Positions 10,101-17,229 of a DNA stretch of 25,197 nucleotides are shown here, piece after piece. The notes under the pieces were generated by a model. It was not told the DNA's origin and searched no databases. It worked only from the letters and a program-made list of their open reading frames with translations. Each line of letters starts with the position of its first letter. Position 1 is the first letter of the stretch. A program made the translations under genes and the position numbers. This DNA comes from JAIBBG01 sp046304755. GTDB taxonomy: Bacteria > Bacteroidota > Bacteroidia > Flavobacteriales_D > Sanyastnellaceae. The stretch lies in NCBI GenBank assembly GCA_046304755.1, contig JBKCDO010000147.1, positions 1-25,197 of the forward strand, given 5' to 3'.

Positions 10101-10517
10101 GACTACGTCAGCAGTATCACTGAGCGTATTGCGCTGTATAAAGAACTCGACGACATCACCTCGGAAGAAGGCATGGAGGCGTTTTCCAACAACCTCATTG
10201 ACCGCTTTGGTGAAATCCCAACGCCTACACTGGCGTTGATTGAAACGATGCGCCTGCGCTGGCTGGCAAGAGAAATCGGTTTTGAAAAGCTGGTCTTGAA
10301 AAGCGCGAAGATGATTGGTTATTTCATCACCAAAGAACAATCACCGTTTTATCAGAGCGAAAAATTCTCGCATGTTCTCGACTTCATCAAGCACAATCCA
10401 ACGAGCGGAAAAATGTATGAGAAGGAAGGAAGCTTGCGGATGTCATTTGATCAGGTGACCACCTTGAAAAAGGCCGTACACATTCTAACGACACTTAAGA
10501 ACGGTCAAAAGCTCTAA
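7122..10517 (+). CDS. mfd: Transcription-repair coupling factor Mfd
   Basis: Mfd is a DNA translocase that removes RNA polymerase stalled at lesions and recruits the UvrA nucleotide-excision-repair machinery. The 1131-residue length is normal for the family (E. coli about 1148). The N-terminal UvrB-like region is followed by the RNA-polymerase-interacting CarD-like domain from about residue 447 (LQPGDFVVHIDHGVGQFSG). The helicase core has Walker A GDVGFGKTE (600-608), the DEEQ box (701-704), motif III TATPIPRT, and motifs V-VI with ESGIDIPNANT and QLRGRVGR near residue 870. The C-terminal TRCF domain follows. No key motif residue is missing. The stop overlaps the 3' end of the opposing DUF3592-like gene by 4 bases. 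Confidence 0.97.
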   Translation: MFISDLLSIYSKSERVSQLSDALGPKSHVHVRNVVGSSIALIAQTAMSKRGGFHLVLLPDKEEAAYFLNDLESACGKQPGSERNNDAAIDIFFFPRSARAAYEVETTDNANVAMRAEVLNELKRAMERATEHPKPVCLISYPEAVAEKVITRTSLSGATFEIVQGNSLDIDFVDEWMHTYGFEKVDYVFEPGQYAVRGGIIDIFSFSFDHPYRIELFGNEVDSIRKFEPDSQLSVAKMTKATIVPNVTAHQTEESRISIVEFMPEETVLWLKDTAGALNRMETELERAHKQYEKQQGLFDRLKPEELYLDKTHFQRLLEQRCTVEFGSQRKFTEGVSISFEMEPQPAFNKNFDMLGTNLSNNAKAGYENVIAAGQPKQIERLYQIFEDKDHAVNFTPLTLELSEGFIDKEHKLLLYTDHQIFERYHRFRLKEGFKKNKEALTIKEIMSLQPGDFVVHIDHGVGQFSGLQKIDVNGKEQEAIRLTYKGGDILYVSIHSLHRISKFVGKEGSTPSMDKLGSNAWQTLKRKTKTKVKEIAFDLIKLYAKRKATKGHAFQTDGYMQIELEASFMYEDTPDQLKATNAVKEDMEAEAPMDRLVCGDVGFGKTEIAMRAAFKAATDGKQVAVLVPTTILSLQHYKSFAARFKDFPITVDYINRFKSTKQQSETLKKLEKGQIDILIGTHSIVAPKVKFKDLGLLIIDEEQKFGVAVKDKLKTLRANIDTLTLTATPIPRTLQFSMMGARDLSIIQTPPPNRHPIQTELRPFNEEVVRDAVSYEIQRGGQVFFVHNRVQNLKEVAGMIQRLCPDARIATAHGQMKGEELEEVMSEFIEGTYDVLVSTAIVESGIDIPNANTIIINDAHHFGMSDLHQLRGRVGRNNKHAFCYLLCPPLHLLTEEARKRLTAIEQFSDLGSGLHIAMRDLDIRGAGNLLGGEQSGFINDIGFETYQKILNEAIDELKQEHFKDLYEEEIKRSQNYVKETVLETDFEILIPDDYVSSITERIALYKELDDITSEEGMEAFSNNLIDRFGEIPTPTLALIETMRLRWLAREIGFEKLVLKSAKMIGYFITKEQSPFYQSEKFSHVLDFIKHNPTSGKMYEKEGSLRMSFDQVTTLKKAVHILTTLKNGQKL

Positions 10518-10849
10518 GCTTTTTTAGGGTAAATCACTTTGCGAAACTCTAAATCCGTTTCGAGGTATTTCACGGTGACTTCCGTGCCGGGCTCATACAG
10601 TGGCTGACCTTCACAACGATCTTCTGCACGAAACAGCTGTGGCTCAAAGCCCGGCGGCGTGAATTCAATCATTGGATAGTAATAGCGCTTACCACCTACC
10701 ACAGCCGACATCCAGTTGACGATTTTTCCCGATACCAGCTTGCCCTTGAAGTAAAATAAAATCTCCTTGCGATAGAGCACGAGGCCGACAGCAGTCACTA
10801 CGATAATGACACCGACATAGAGTAGTTTTTCAAAAGCAGCATTATCCAT
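10514..10849 (-). CDS. Small membrane protein, DUF3592-like
   Basis: A 111-residue protein with one N-terminal transmembrane helix (about residues 9-27) followed by a soluble, beta-rich domain. The pattern of a small residue and Gly before a hydrophobic strand (LVSGKIVNW), a YYYPMIEFT strand, and a late YEPGTEVTVKYLE segment resembles the DUF3592 family, whose function is unknown. I do not see catalytic residues. It is the first gene downstream of the terminator of the large secreted-protein gene, so it is probably transcribed separately. Its stop codon TAG (10514-10516) overlaps the TAA of mfd (10515-10517) tail to tail. Confidence 0.65.
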   Translation of the reverse strand: MDNAAFEKLLYVGVIIVVTAVGLVLYRKEILFYFKGKLVSGKIVNWMSAVVGGKRYYYPMIEFTPPGFEPQLFRAEDRCEGQPLYEPGTEVTVKYLETDLEFRKVIYPKKA

Positions 10850-10864
10850 GGCACAAAGATGTAC

Positions 10865-10894
10865 AAAAAAAATGGTCCCGGCTTAGCCGAGACC
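10865..10894 (-). terminator. Intrinsic terminator of the large secreted-protein gene
   Basis: Read on the minus strand, a 10-bp stem GGTCTCGGCT/AGCCGGGACC (one T-G wobble, one central A) is followed by a single A and then eight T. It begins 26 bases after the stop codon of the 1264-residue gene and ends 16 bases before the DUF3592-like start. On the plus strand there is no T-run, so it works in one direction only. A second pair of 9-bp arms, GATGTACAA (10858-10866) and TTGTACATC (10897-10905), encloses it. Confidence 0.85.
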
Positions 10895-10920
10895 ACTTGT
10901 ACATCACAATAGTTTATCCA

Positions 10921-13900
10921 TTATCTTCCCAAACGAATCAACGCTTTTTCACCTGTGTTCAGATCGGTGATTTCGATCAACGCTTGCGCTGCATAGCGAC
11001 GATCACTGAACATGATGGTCTGAGTATCATATACACCGGTAATCGGTTCAATCAATTGCTGACCCAATACGTTGTATGCATTGATCTGCAAATTCTTTTG
11101 CTCATCAAAGAAGAATGTCATCTTCACGCCCTGGTCAGTTAGTGTAGCCAGGATATCGCCGGCAAACTGCTCTGCATGACTCTCATCGATTACTGCAATT
11201 GTCTTGGTGCTTACCGATTCGCAGTTGTCATGCGTTGCCTTCAACATTACTTCATAGGTTCCGGCATTCATGTAAGTGTGAGCCGGGTTTTCATCATACA
11301 CTTCATCGCTGCCATCACCAAAATTCCAGGTGAATGCTTCTGCGTCGCGGCTAGTGTTGGTGAATTCCACCGTTGCTTGCCCGTCAACCATTTCAACCTT
11401 CTCATGTGAAGACTCAAACTTGCTGAGCAACTGGCTTACAGAAGGCACTTCGAATTCGAAGCGGCCGCCGCAACCATTGATATCGGTTACTGTAGCGATA
11501 TACTTTCCTGCTGTAGCGTTATCAATCATCGCACCTTCAGTGCCATTGTTCCATACGATGGCGAATGGAGCTTCGCCGCCGCTCAAGCTGATGGAGATTC
11601 CACCGTCATCGGTGTTTCCGCAGCTCGCAGGCATGACCACCGCTGAAGCACCAAGCTTGCTCAATTGAGCAACCTCAAAGGCTACTTCAGTCACTCCGCA
11701 AGCGCCGTTGTGGTTCAGTTTTGCCACATAGCTTCCGGCTTGCAAACCGCCGATAGAAGCAATACCATTCTCAGGTAAGGTTGCGCCTACAAATTTTCCT
11801 TGAGCAGTATACCAGGTGATGGCTTCTGTGGCGTTGGCCGGAACATTCACTTCAGCGCTGCCTCCCTCTTCTACCGAACAACCTGCATCAGTTACAGCAG
11901 CCGCGATTGGCGCGCCGATGCGCAATTGGTAGCGCAACGTGTGATCACCTGCAGTCAATTCCAAGCCAATCGGCTTCTCTTCTGTCAGCACATAGGTAGC
12001 GCCGGTGAATACATCCTCGAGTGTCACACAACCGCCTTGAGCAAACGTGTTCAATCCCGTCACAGTGAGCTGGTAAGTACCGCTAACACCTGCCTCGATA
12101 CGAATCGGGATGATGGTCTCCTCACCGCTGTTGTTGAATGCGTTGATCGACAAATCTTCTCCTTCCTGATCCAAGGTCGCCAGGTAAGGCACTTCTGCTA
12201 CCGGACTGTGCAATTTCGCTGCGTCGTAATTATTGTCGAATGACTTGGTCATATTTTCCATGCGCTTAAGGATGGTTTGATCCTGCAGGTCATCCTTCTG
12301 AATGCGGATAGTCAGGTAGTCGTTGGAAGTTTCCATCGAACGGAAAGTGGCGTGAGTCTTCACCTTGCATTGCTCTCTTACGGTAAGCACAGGATCCGGT
12401 CCATTCGCACGCACAAAGAAGGATTGTCCCGGGGCAATGATCGGTAGTACACCGGTTGCCTGCGAGTAAGAGACATATTGATTCGAATTCGGATTCCACA
12501 CGTGCACTTCATTGTTCATGTTGTGCATAACCCAATTGGTGGTGTCCCATTTTATCGTCGCGGGATAAGGATTACCTACCATGTTCCAGCCACGACCTGA
12601 GCCGTTGTCGGTATATGTTACGTCCAGATCATAGTCACCACTGTTGATGGTGTAGGCAGGGTAATCAATGGTCGCAGCTCCAATCGGCATATACACCATA
12701 TAGCCCTTTCCCGGAACCAACGGATTGGTCACATTGGTCACACCAACATATCCATCCTGATCTGTTCCCGCAACTTCCTCGTTATACCATTTAATATTCA
12801 CATAGGGGTTCGCCTCACTAGGCCAAGTCGGTGCATCCGAACCGGGGAAACCGGTGGTCGTAAGATCATCATTCCACTCTTGAATCGTTGCGCCTGCAAC
12901 GGGCGAGCACAAGTTCACCCAACCTGCAGCAACCGCAGGGCGGTAACGATATACCTGCACCGTACCGTTAATGGTGCCCTCCTCAAGCGATTGAATTTCA
13001 CCAGTGCCATTGACATCGGAAACCAATTTCAACTTTCCGTTCGTATTCAATACACCAGTATCGGTGATGGCCAGGTTATAGCGAATATCAAAACGAGTGT
13101 TGTTCAATGTTACTCCTGCAGGATTCGTGATATCAGCGTTATACACGCTGATTACTCCTCCGCTTACGGATTGCGCTGCATCTCCGTGGAAGCTGAGAGA
13201 GCCCGGAGCTGAAGTGGACCATGAACCATTCATTTGAATATTACCGTGCACAATGAGGTTGTCGCTGTAGTCATCACCCAAATTCAAGGTGCCATCTACG
13301 GTCAAGTTGCGGCATGTCAGCGTACCGTTCACTTGCAAAATCACACCGGCATTCACGGTGAGGTCAATACTTGGACAGGTATTTTCATCATTAAGTGCAA
13401 ACTCAGCAGCACCACCGGGAGTAGTTGACCACACCAAGCCATCAGAAATACTGTTTGGAACTACCGCATAGTAATGCGTGTTCACATTGCATAAGGTAAT
13501 CTTTGCATCATGAGGTAACGTTACAAGGCTCACGGTGAAATAAGGAGCCGCGTAGACACCGGTCAACGGAGTTTCATCATCATATCCGTCACCATCCATG
13601 TCAACCAGCAAACGCAGATCATTGGCATTAAAGCCCGTCACACCGGTCAAATCAAATCGCAAATTAACAGTTCCGCAATCACCGATGTGTTTGAACATCC
13701 AGTCGCGGGCCAACACTCGGCTAATCGAGCAATTTTCACCGGCATAAGCGCCAAAGGTTACCGCTCCGTTGTCGTTACCACAAATCAGGTAATCACCATC
13801 GCTCAGCGCTGATGGCGAGCTGATGCGCAGAACATCATCGAGCGATACGCTTTCGCTGGCTGTTTGAGCCAACGCAAAGGAGTTATCCCGTGCAATACCG

Positions 13901-14715
13901 AATACATCGTTGTGGTAAGGCGCATCCAGCGCATATAAATGCTCACTGCTTGGCACCGACAAACCGTATTTTACGGAGAGGTAGGTATTGATACTTTTCT
14001 TCTCTTCATCGGTAAGCACACGGTCGTACACAAAAATCTCAGCGATATAACCATTGAAGCCATAACCATCACCGCCGCGACCAATGCGACCACGAATACC
14101 GGCAGGATAGGGGTAATGCGTTTTGTTTGTTCCTGAGGAAGATGTTTTCACGCCGTCGCGAATGCGCCATGCGGCCTTACCAATGGCCTCATTGAACTGG
14201 CATGCCATTACCGTAGGAATTTCAGTGGTGGCATTGTACCCTTCCGTAATAATTGTCAAAAAATTGCCGTACTGAGTATGGCGAACAAAAGTATTAGAGG
14301 TGTATCCCAATGATAAATGAGATTGACTCGCGGAGGTTCCCTGAATACCAAGGATATGATTGAAATTTCCCGCACCCAATCGGCGTGTTACCGCGTAAAT
14401 GGTATAATTGGTATCGTTGATAATCGACCAATCCACATTCAAGAAACGAGAGACCGATGTTCTCAACGCCGGGTGGCCGTTGATGACATTTGTATAGTAA
14501 AGCGGACGACTTGTGGTGGCACCTGTTTGAGTCGCGTGCATAGCTGTGGCACTTTGATCCGCCCATGCGGTAATGGTTCCGCCGTTCGCTGTTGGAGCAA
14601 TTCCGGCGTCGGCTTTAAACCAGGAGACCAGACCCGTGGAGACGCCTCCGGGAGCCTGGGCAAAGCTTGCAACAGACATAAGTGCTGCAAACCATGTTGT
14701 GAGAAGTGTTTTCAT
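10921..14715 (-). CDS. Large secreted multidomain protein with T9SS sorting domain
   Basis: A predicted cell-surface or secreted protein of 1264 residues. I chose the ATG at 14715 because it begins a clear signal peptide (MKTLLTTWFAALMSVASFA, then QAPGG); an in-frame ATG at 14763 adds 16 residues without signal-peptide character. In order: a concanavalin/LamG-like domain (about 25-255) ending in the DRVLTDEEKKSINTYLSVKY segment common in Bacteroidota surface proteins; a following DUF8202-like region to about 420; long beta-rich stretches; a SprB-type repeat (about 1025-1090, from SCGNTDDGG to DINGCGG); a PKD domain (about 1103-1175, with WNFGDGS); and a C-terminal type-A T9SS sorting domain (about 1190-1264, YNVLGQQ, ending LIRLGR). 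The LamG and PKD folds suggest binding to glycans or proteins. No catalytic domain is recognised, and the ligand is unknown. Confidence 0.85.
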   Translation of the reverse strand: MKTLLTTWFAALMSVASFAQAPGGVSTGLVSWFKADAGIAPTANGGTITAWADQSATAMHATQTGATTSRPLYYTNVINGHPALRTSVSRFLNVDWSIINDTNYTIYAVTRRLGAGNFNHILGIQGTSASQSHLSLGYTSNTFVRHTQYGNFLTIITEGYNATTEIPTVMACQFNEAIGKAAWRIRDGVKTSSSGTNKTHYPYPAGIRGRIGRGGDGYGFNGYIAEIFVYDRVLTDEEKKSINTYLSVKYGLSVPSSEHLYALDAPYHNDVFGIARDNSFALAQTASESVSLDDVLRISSPSALSDGDYLICGNDNGAVTFGAYAGENCSISRVLARDWMFKHIGDCGTVNLRFDLTGVTGFNANDLRLLVDMDGDGYDDETPLTGVYAAPYFTVSLVTLPHDAKITLCNVNTHYYAVVPNSISDGLVWSTTPGGAAEFALNDENTCPSIDLTVNAGVILQVNGTLTCRNLTVDGTLNLGDDYSDNLIVHGNIQMNGSWSTSAPGSLSFHGDAAQSVSGGVISVYNADITNPAGVTLNNTRFDIRYNLAITDTGVLNTNGKLKLVSDVNGTGEIQSLEEGTINGTVQVYRYRPAVAAGWVNLCSPVAGATIQEWNDDLTTTGFPGSDAPTWPSEANPYVNIKWYNEEVAGTDQDGYVGVTNVTNPLVPGKGYMVYMPIGAATIDYPAYTINSGDYDLDVTYTDNGSGRGWNMVGNPYPATIKWDTTNWVMHNMNNEVHVWNPNSNQYVSYSQATGVLPIIAPGQSFFVRANGPDPVLTVREQCKVKTHATFRSMETSNDYLTIRIQKDDLQDQTILKRMENMTKSFDNNYDAAKLHSPVAEVPYLATLDQEGEDLSINAFNNSGEETIIPIRIEAGVSGTYQLTVTGLNTFAQGGCVTLEDVFTGATYVLTEEKPIGLELTAGDHTLRYQLRIGAPIAAAVTDAGCSVEEGGSAEVNVPANATEAITWYTAQGKFVGATLPENGIASIGGLQAGSYVAKLNHNGACGVTEVAFEVAQLSKLGASAVVMPASCGNTDDGGISISLSGGEAPFAIVWNNGTEGAMIDNATAGKYIATVTDINGCGGRFEFEVPSVSQLLSKFESSHEKVEMVDGQATVEFTNTSRDAEAFTWNFGDGSDEVYDENPAHTYMNAGTYEVMLKATHDNCESVSTKTIAVIDESHAEQFAGDILATLTDQGVKMTFFFDEQKNLQINAYNVLGQQLIEPITGVYDTQTIMFSDRRYAAQALIEITDLNTGEKALIRLGR

Positions 14716-14894
14716 TGTGTTTACTGTGTTTGGGTTAGACAGGGTGAAACTGATGTTTTTCATGTTATGATTATGATGTTGAGCGTGCTTACGCCGGCCA
14801 TCCCCAAAAAGTTACAGTTATACAAAAACACAACGACAACCCACTGAAAGTAAGCTAGATACATTGCAAAAAATCCGACAGGGTTAAAAAGCAA

Positions 14895-14918
14895 CAGGGC
14901 AACCCGAGGGTTGCCCTG
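14895..14918. repeat. GC-rich hairpin, 11-bp arms
   Basis: Arms CAGGGCAACCC (14895-14905) and GGGTTGCCCTG (14908-14918) are perfectly complementary with only GA between them, so in RNA a CGAG tetraloop on a 9-bp stem is likely. On the minus strand the stem is followed by TTGC and then five T, which resembles a weak intrinsic terminator or attenuator in the leader of the secreted-protein gene. On the plus strand no T-run follows. Confidence 0.7.
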
Positions 14919-14936
14919 CCTAACCTAACTTTAAAC

Positions 14937-14961
14937 AAACATCACACGAGGTGATGTTTTT
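14937..14961 (+). terminator. Terminator-like hairpin without an upstream gene
   Basis: Arms AAACATCAC (14937-14945) and GTGATGTTT (14951-14959) pair perfectly around the 5-base loop ACGAG, and the right arm runs into five consecutive T (14957-14961), then CTT. In form this is a plus-strand intrinsic terminator, but no plus-strand gene ends nearby. It may end a small RNA, block antisense transcription into recO, or be a relic of a lost gene. Confidence 0.5.
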
Positions 14962-15006
14962 CTTACTCCTATTATAGAGGATGAAACCGAAGCCTCACCG
15001 AGTATG

Positions 15007-15035
15007 TTGACCGCTTCTTGAAAAGCGTAATTTCG
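15007..15035 (+). promoter_or_regulatory. Candidate recO promoter (TTG-N18-TAATTTCG)
   Basis: TTG at 15007-15009 and TAATTTCG at 15028-15035 are separated by 18 bases, within the 17-23 range of Bacteroidota -33/-7 promoters. The -7 box has C in place of the third T of TTTG. The leader to the recO ATG would be about 105 bases. Confidence 0.4.
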
Positions 15036-15146
15036 CGTGTCGAAAGTATCGTTGCCGCTCGTCTCAAAAGTGGTTCGTTCAGTTGAAAAGAATTAACAAC
15101 ACCGAGCGAGATTTGAACGCTTGTCTGTGAATTGTAAACGCCATCC

Positions 15147-15869
15147 ATGATTCAAACAACCCGAGGCATTGTCATTCAGACTATTCGCTACAGCGACAAT
15201 AAACTCATTGTCAAAGTATTGTGTGAACATTTCGGGTTGAAAAGTGGGATGGTCTATGCCGGCAAATCAAAAAAAACGGGTGGTTCCAATCTTTTTCATC
15301 CACTGGCCATCATTGAGTTTGATTCTGATTTCCAGGAGGTTACGAGATTCATTCCGATAAAAAACCCAAGACTTTCCACGCCCCTGCATCATGTGGCGAC
15401 GGACCCGACCAAAACGGCGATGATTCTCTTCATGAACGAGGTTCTGGCGAAGACCATTGCTGATGATTATGTGAACGACGTCCTGTTTGATTACCTCAAG
15501 AACAGCGTCATGCTGCTTGATGATGCCATCGATGTGCGCAACTTTCATGTATGGTGGCTTCTGGAAATTACACGTCATTACGGATTCTATCCTCAGCGAC
15601 CGGACACCCCGGCTCCGGCAATCTACTTCGACATGTTGAATGGCACTTTCGAGCACACTATCCCGAAGCACCCTAATTATTTGGAAGCGGGCGTCTCAGC
15701 TCAACTCGTTGACCTGCTCGATTTGGAATGGCCGCAAGTCCAGACGCTTGAATTGCACAGTTCCATTCGCTCTTCATTGTTGCAAGGATTAATTACCTTT
15801 TTGAAACTTCATCTGGAAAACCTGCGAGAGATCAAATCACTAGATGTGCTTCACGCAGTTTTCCACTAA
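15147..15869 (+). CDS. recO: DNA repair protein RecO
   Basis: RecO anneals complementary single strands and, with RecR, loads RecA onto SSB-coated DNA in gap repair. The 240-residue length is normal. The N-terminal OB-fold start is typical: TRGIVIQTIRYSDNKLIVKV, then an FGLKSGMVYAGKSKK stretch and PLAIIEFDSD. The helical C-terminal part, with the LLEITRHYGFYPQ segment, matches Bacteroidota RecO proteins. No zinc-binding cysteine set is visible in the C-terminal part, as in many members. The ATG at 15147 gives the expected N-terminus directly before the OB fold. HolB follows 48 bases later on the same strand. Confidence 0.92.
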   Translation: MIQTTRGIVIQTIRYSDNKLIVKVLCEHFGLKSGMVYAGKSKKTGGSNLFHPLAIIEFDSDFQEVTRFIPIKNPRLSTPLHHVATDPTKTAMILFMNEVLAKTIADDYVNDVLFDYLKNSVMLLDDAIDVRNFHVWWLLEITRHYGFYPQRPDTPAPAIYFDMLNGTFEHTIPKHPNYLEAGVSAQLVDLLDLEWPQVQTLELHSSIRSSLLQGLITFLKLHLENLREIKSLDVLHAVFH

Positions 15870-15893
15870 GGGTATTCGTGGGTATCACAGTTG

Positions 15894-15901
15894 TATTTTC
15901 G
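15894..15901 (+). promoter_or_regulatory. Candidate -7 box before holB (TATTTTCG)
   Basis: TATTTTCG fits a relaxed Bacteroidota -7 consensus (TAnnTTYG) and would give a very short leader to the GTG at 15918. No clear -33 TTG is present at the usual distance. Its location would also argue against use of the upstream TTG at 15891 as the start codon. Confidence 0.3.
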
Positions 15902-15917
15902 CCGAAAAGAAACCTGC

Positions 15918-17054
15918 GTGCAATTCGCTCAAGTCATCGGTCAATCTACTTTAAAAGAGCGCCTCATCGGAGCCTACCGTGAAGGTCGTATTGCGCATGC
16001 CCTTCTTTTCTTGGGTCCGGATGGCAGCGGCAATCTGGCGCTGGCCCTTGCCTTCGCTCAGTATATCGCCTGCCCGAATAAAACAGAAACAGATTCGTGC
16101 GGAGTTTGTCCGACCTGCAAAAAAATCGATACCCATCAGTTTGCGGACCTACACTACACCTTCCCTTTTTTCAATAAAAGCGAGGGCAGTGAAAAAACGA
16201 CCTGTAACGACTGGCTCGCCCCGTGGCGCAGCCATTTGAAGTCGTCGCCCTACACGACAGTGGACGAGTGGCGCAACATGATCACAGAAGACAACAAGCA
16301 GCTCATTATGTCGGTGTATGAGGCCGCCAACATCATCAATCACCTCACACTGAAGAGTTACGAAGGTGGCTATAAGTTTCAGGTCATCTGGATGGCCGAA
16401 TACCTCAAGACGGACACTGCTAATAAATTGTTGAAGATCGTTGAGGAACCACCTGAGCGCACCCTGTTTCTCTTTGTTGCCGGAAGTTTGGAGAATATTC
16501 TGCAAACCATCTTATCCCGGGTGCAAACCATCTATGTACCCAAAATTGAAGACGCCGATATCTCCCAAGGTCTTCTCAACCTAGGAGCCACGCCCGAGAA
16601 AGCAGCGGAGATTGCCCACTTCGCTCACGGTGATTGGAACAAAGCCCTGCAACTGCTTCATTCGCAAAACCCGGATGAAACGTATGCAAACCAGTTTCAA
16701 CTTTGGATGCGCATGTGTTATAAGAAAGACGTCCCCGGAATCATTCGATGGTCGGATGAGATGCATAAGCTCAATCGCGAGGATCAGAAACACTTCTTGA
16801 GTTATGCCCTCGACCAAATACGCCAGAACCTGGTGCTGAATTATGCCGGAAAGGATTTCGTGCGACTCAATCAATCGGAGCAAAGTTTTTCCGACAAATT
16901 CGCGCCCTTCATTAACGACCTCAATGCTGAGGAATTGATGGAAGAGATCACCGAAGCCTATCATGATGTATCGCGCAACGCATACACCAAGCTGGTGCTT
17001 TCAGACCTCTCGTTCAAGCTGCACTACCTGCTCACGCGTAAAGCTGAAGCCTAG
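15918..17054 (+). CDS. holB: DNA polymerase III subunit delta'
   Basis: Delta' is a non-motor clamp-loader subunit that helps open and place the beta clamp. I prefer the GTG at 15918 (378 residues), giving MQFAQVIGQ, the usual N-terminus; a TTG at 15891 would add nine atypical residues. The P-loop-like GPDGSGN lacks the Walker lysine, consistent with delta' not being an ATPase. A zinc module is formed by C52, C61, C64 and C67. The TANKLLKIVEEPP segment and a degenerate SRC motif (LSRVQT) follow in family order. The C-terminal helical collar region is present in full. It lies between recO and ricT on the same strand. Confidence 0.92.
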   Translation: MQFAQVIGQSTLKERLIGAYREGRIAHALLFLGPDGSGNLALALAFAQYIACPNKTETDSCGVCPTCKKIDTHQFADLHYTFPFFNKSEGSEKTTCNDWLAPWRSHLKSSPYTTVDEWRNMITEDNKQLIMSVYEAANIINHLTLKSYEGGYKFQVIWMAEYLKTDTANKLLKIVEEPPERTLFLFVAGSLENILQTILSRVQTIYVPKIEDADISQGLLNLGATPEKAAEIAHFAHGDWNKALQLLHSQNPDETYANQFQLWMRMCYKKDVPGIIRWSDEMHKLNREDQKHFLSYALDQIRQNLVLNYAGKDFVRLNQSEQSFSDKFAPFINDLNAEELMEEITEAYHDVSRNAYTKLVLSDLSFKLHYLLTRKAEA

Positions 17055-17095
17055 GCCTTGAGCATTCGATAAAGGGTTGTCAGCAATTGTTTGTA

Positions 17096-17131
17096 TTTGC
17101 ATGTGTCTTGACTTTTTCCTCCGTATTTTTG
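17096..17131 (+). promoter_or_regulatory. Candidate ricT-gldH promoter (TTTG-N24-TATTTTTG)
   Basis: TATTTTTG at 17124-17131 is an exact TAnnTTTG -7 box, with TTTG at 17096-17099 upstream. The 24-base spacing is one more than the usual upper limit. The predicted leader to the ricT ATG at 17230 is about 90 bases. It lies in the 175-base gap after holB, where no gene is seen. Confidence 0.4.
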
Positions 17132-17229
17132 GCCGTGAGCATGAAGACGAATGCCTCGTCTGTTGTGTTCAAGATTGTTGAGAAGGAAAACACGGATTGG
17201 CCCATTGCGCCATCCGAAGCATTAACACT

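Larger units (their letters stand above)
14716..15146. other. Gene-free divergent intergenic region (431 bp)
   Basis: This lies between the minus-strand secreted-protein gene and plus-strand recO. It has no open frame with coding character on either strand. It holds two hairpins (14895-14918 and 14937-14959, annotated separately) and a candidate recO promoter. A tRNA T-loop-like string on the minus strand (around 15108-15116) lacks the rest of a tRNA. The region must contain the start signals of both flanking genes and could hold a small RNA. Confidence 0.6.

Noticed and set aside
14317..14847. Plus-strand open frame of 176 codons.
   Set aside because: It lies antisense to the signal-peptide and LamG region of the secreted-protein gene, has no recognisable domain and runs into the intergenic region.
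15100..15125. Minus-strand TTCAAATC followed by CTCGCTCGG-like bases, resembling a tRNA T-loop and 3' end.
   Set aside because: The T-stem does not pair, and no D arm, anticodon arm or matching 5' acceptor strand is found. At most a chance match or a short tRNA-derived relic.
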